A DNA stretch of 64,000 nucleotides from Mesonia profundi (GTDB lineage: Bacteria > Bacteroidota > Bacteroidia > Flavobacteriales > Flavobacteriaceae): positions 40,105-104,104 of the forward strand of contig NZ_JAVHUL010000007.1 of assembly GCF_031085155.1 (NCBI RefSeq), read 5' to 3'. The notes beneath the pieces are model-generated. The model did not search any database. It was given only the letters and a program-made list of their open reading frames with translations, and was not told the DNA's origin. The position numbers and the translations under genes were made by a program. This document shows positions 63,984-64,000 of the stretch, one piece after another; positions within the stretch are counted from its first letter, which is position 1, and each line of letters starts with the position of its first letter.

Positions 63984-64000
63984 ATGAAACAAAGTAAATT
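63984..64000 (+). CDS. Start of a further gene, cut by the window end
   Basis: ATG followed by KQSK codons to the last base, 18 bp after the broken gene's stop. Too short to identify. Confidence 0.3.

Overview
The window reads as chromosomal DNA of a low-GC member of the Flavobacteriaceae (Bacteroidota). Evidence: Bacteroidota-type promoters (TAnnTTTG -7 boxes), a porQ gene and a protein with a type IX secretion C-terminal signal, lipoproteins with Asp-rich sequence after the lipobox Cys, DUF3276/PUR, DUF1573 and DUF6607 proteins, a long NusB, a fused cyclophilin-FKBP isomerase, and a crtI-crtB-crtZ-crtY carotenoid operon behind a MerR/B12-type regulator. No ribosomal RNA, prophage, CRISPR array or intact insertion sequence was seen. 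Most genes are housekeeping.

Layout. 1-9 kb: an M24 aminopeptidase cut by the window edge, a tandem repeat, a frameshifted CPBP protease, rpsA, cmk, porQ, an FKBP lipoprotein, hslR, a phosphoribosyltransferase and aroK. 8.9-9.6 kb: two identical tRNA-Lys genes inside a tandem duplication, then tRNA-Leu. 9.8-14.7 kb: a CarH-like regulator and the zeaxanthin operon. 14.9-25.2 kb: aconitase, a MoxR ATPase with three periplasmic PpiC-type isomerases, two small genes and guaB. 25.5-32.4 kb: a divergent locus that looks like heme or iron acquisition. One arm has DUF6607, an FMN-binding protein and a four-helix membrane protein. The other has a TonB-dependent receptor, a HmuY-like lipoprotein and a HmuY-like protein carrying a type IX sorting domain.

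32.5-48 kb: HMG-CoA lyase, an M50-like membrane protein, a LysE exporter, pyrD, pepT, the nusB-DUF1573-yajC operon, an amino-acid dehydrogenase, an ABC exporter, a PUR protein, CsaA, a thioredoxin-like protein, the dual isomerase and recQ. 48-57.6 kb: kdsD-like, tatC, an AhpD-like protein, lptB, pssA, a PorV/PorQ-family protein, lnt, a TM2-DUF2752-DUF4870 trio and an Asp-rich lipoprotein. 57.9-64 kb: an ABC-F ATPase, a methyltransferase and a LolD-like ATPase, separated by dense intergenic repeats, then a long empty stretch and a gene broken by an in-frame stop.

The strongest candidates for less-described biology are the divergent HmuY/T9SS/DUF6607/FMN locus with a near-palindromic operator, the CarH-like regulator that keeps the adenosylcobalamin motifs but lacks the light-state His, the tRNA-Lys duplication carrying tRNA 3'-end fragments, and two families of intergenic repeats, one with constant arms around a variable hairpin.
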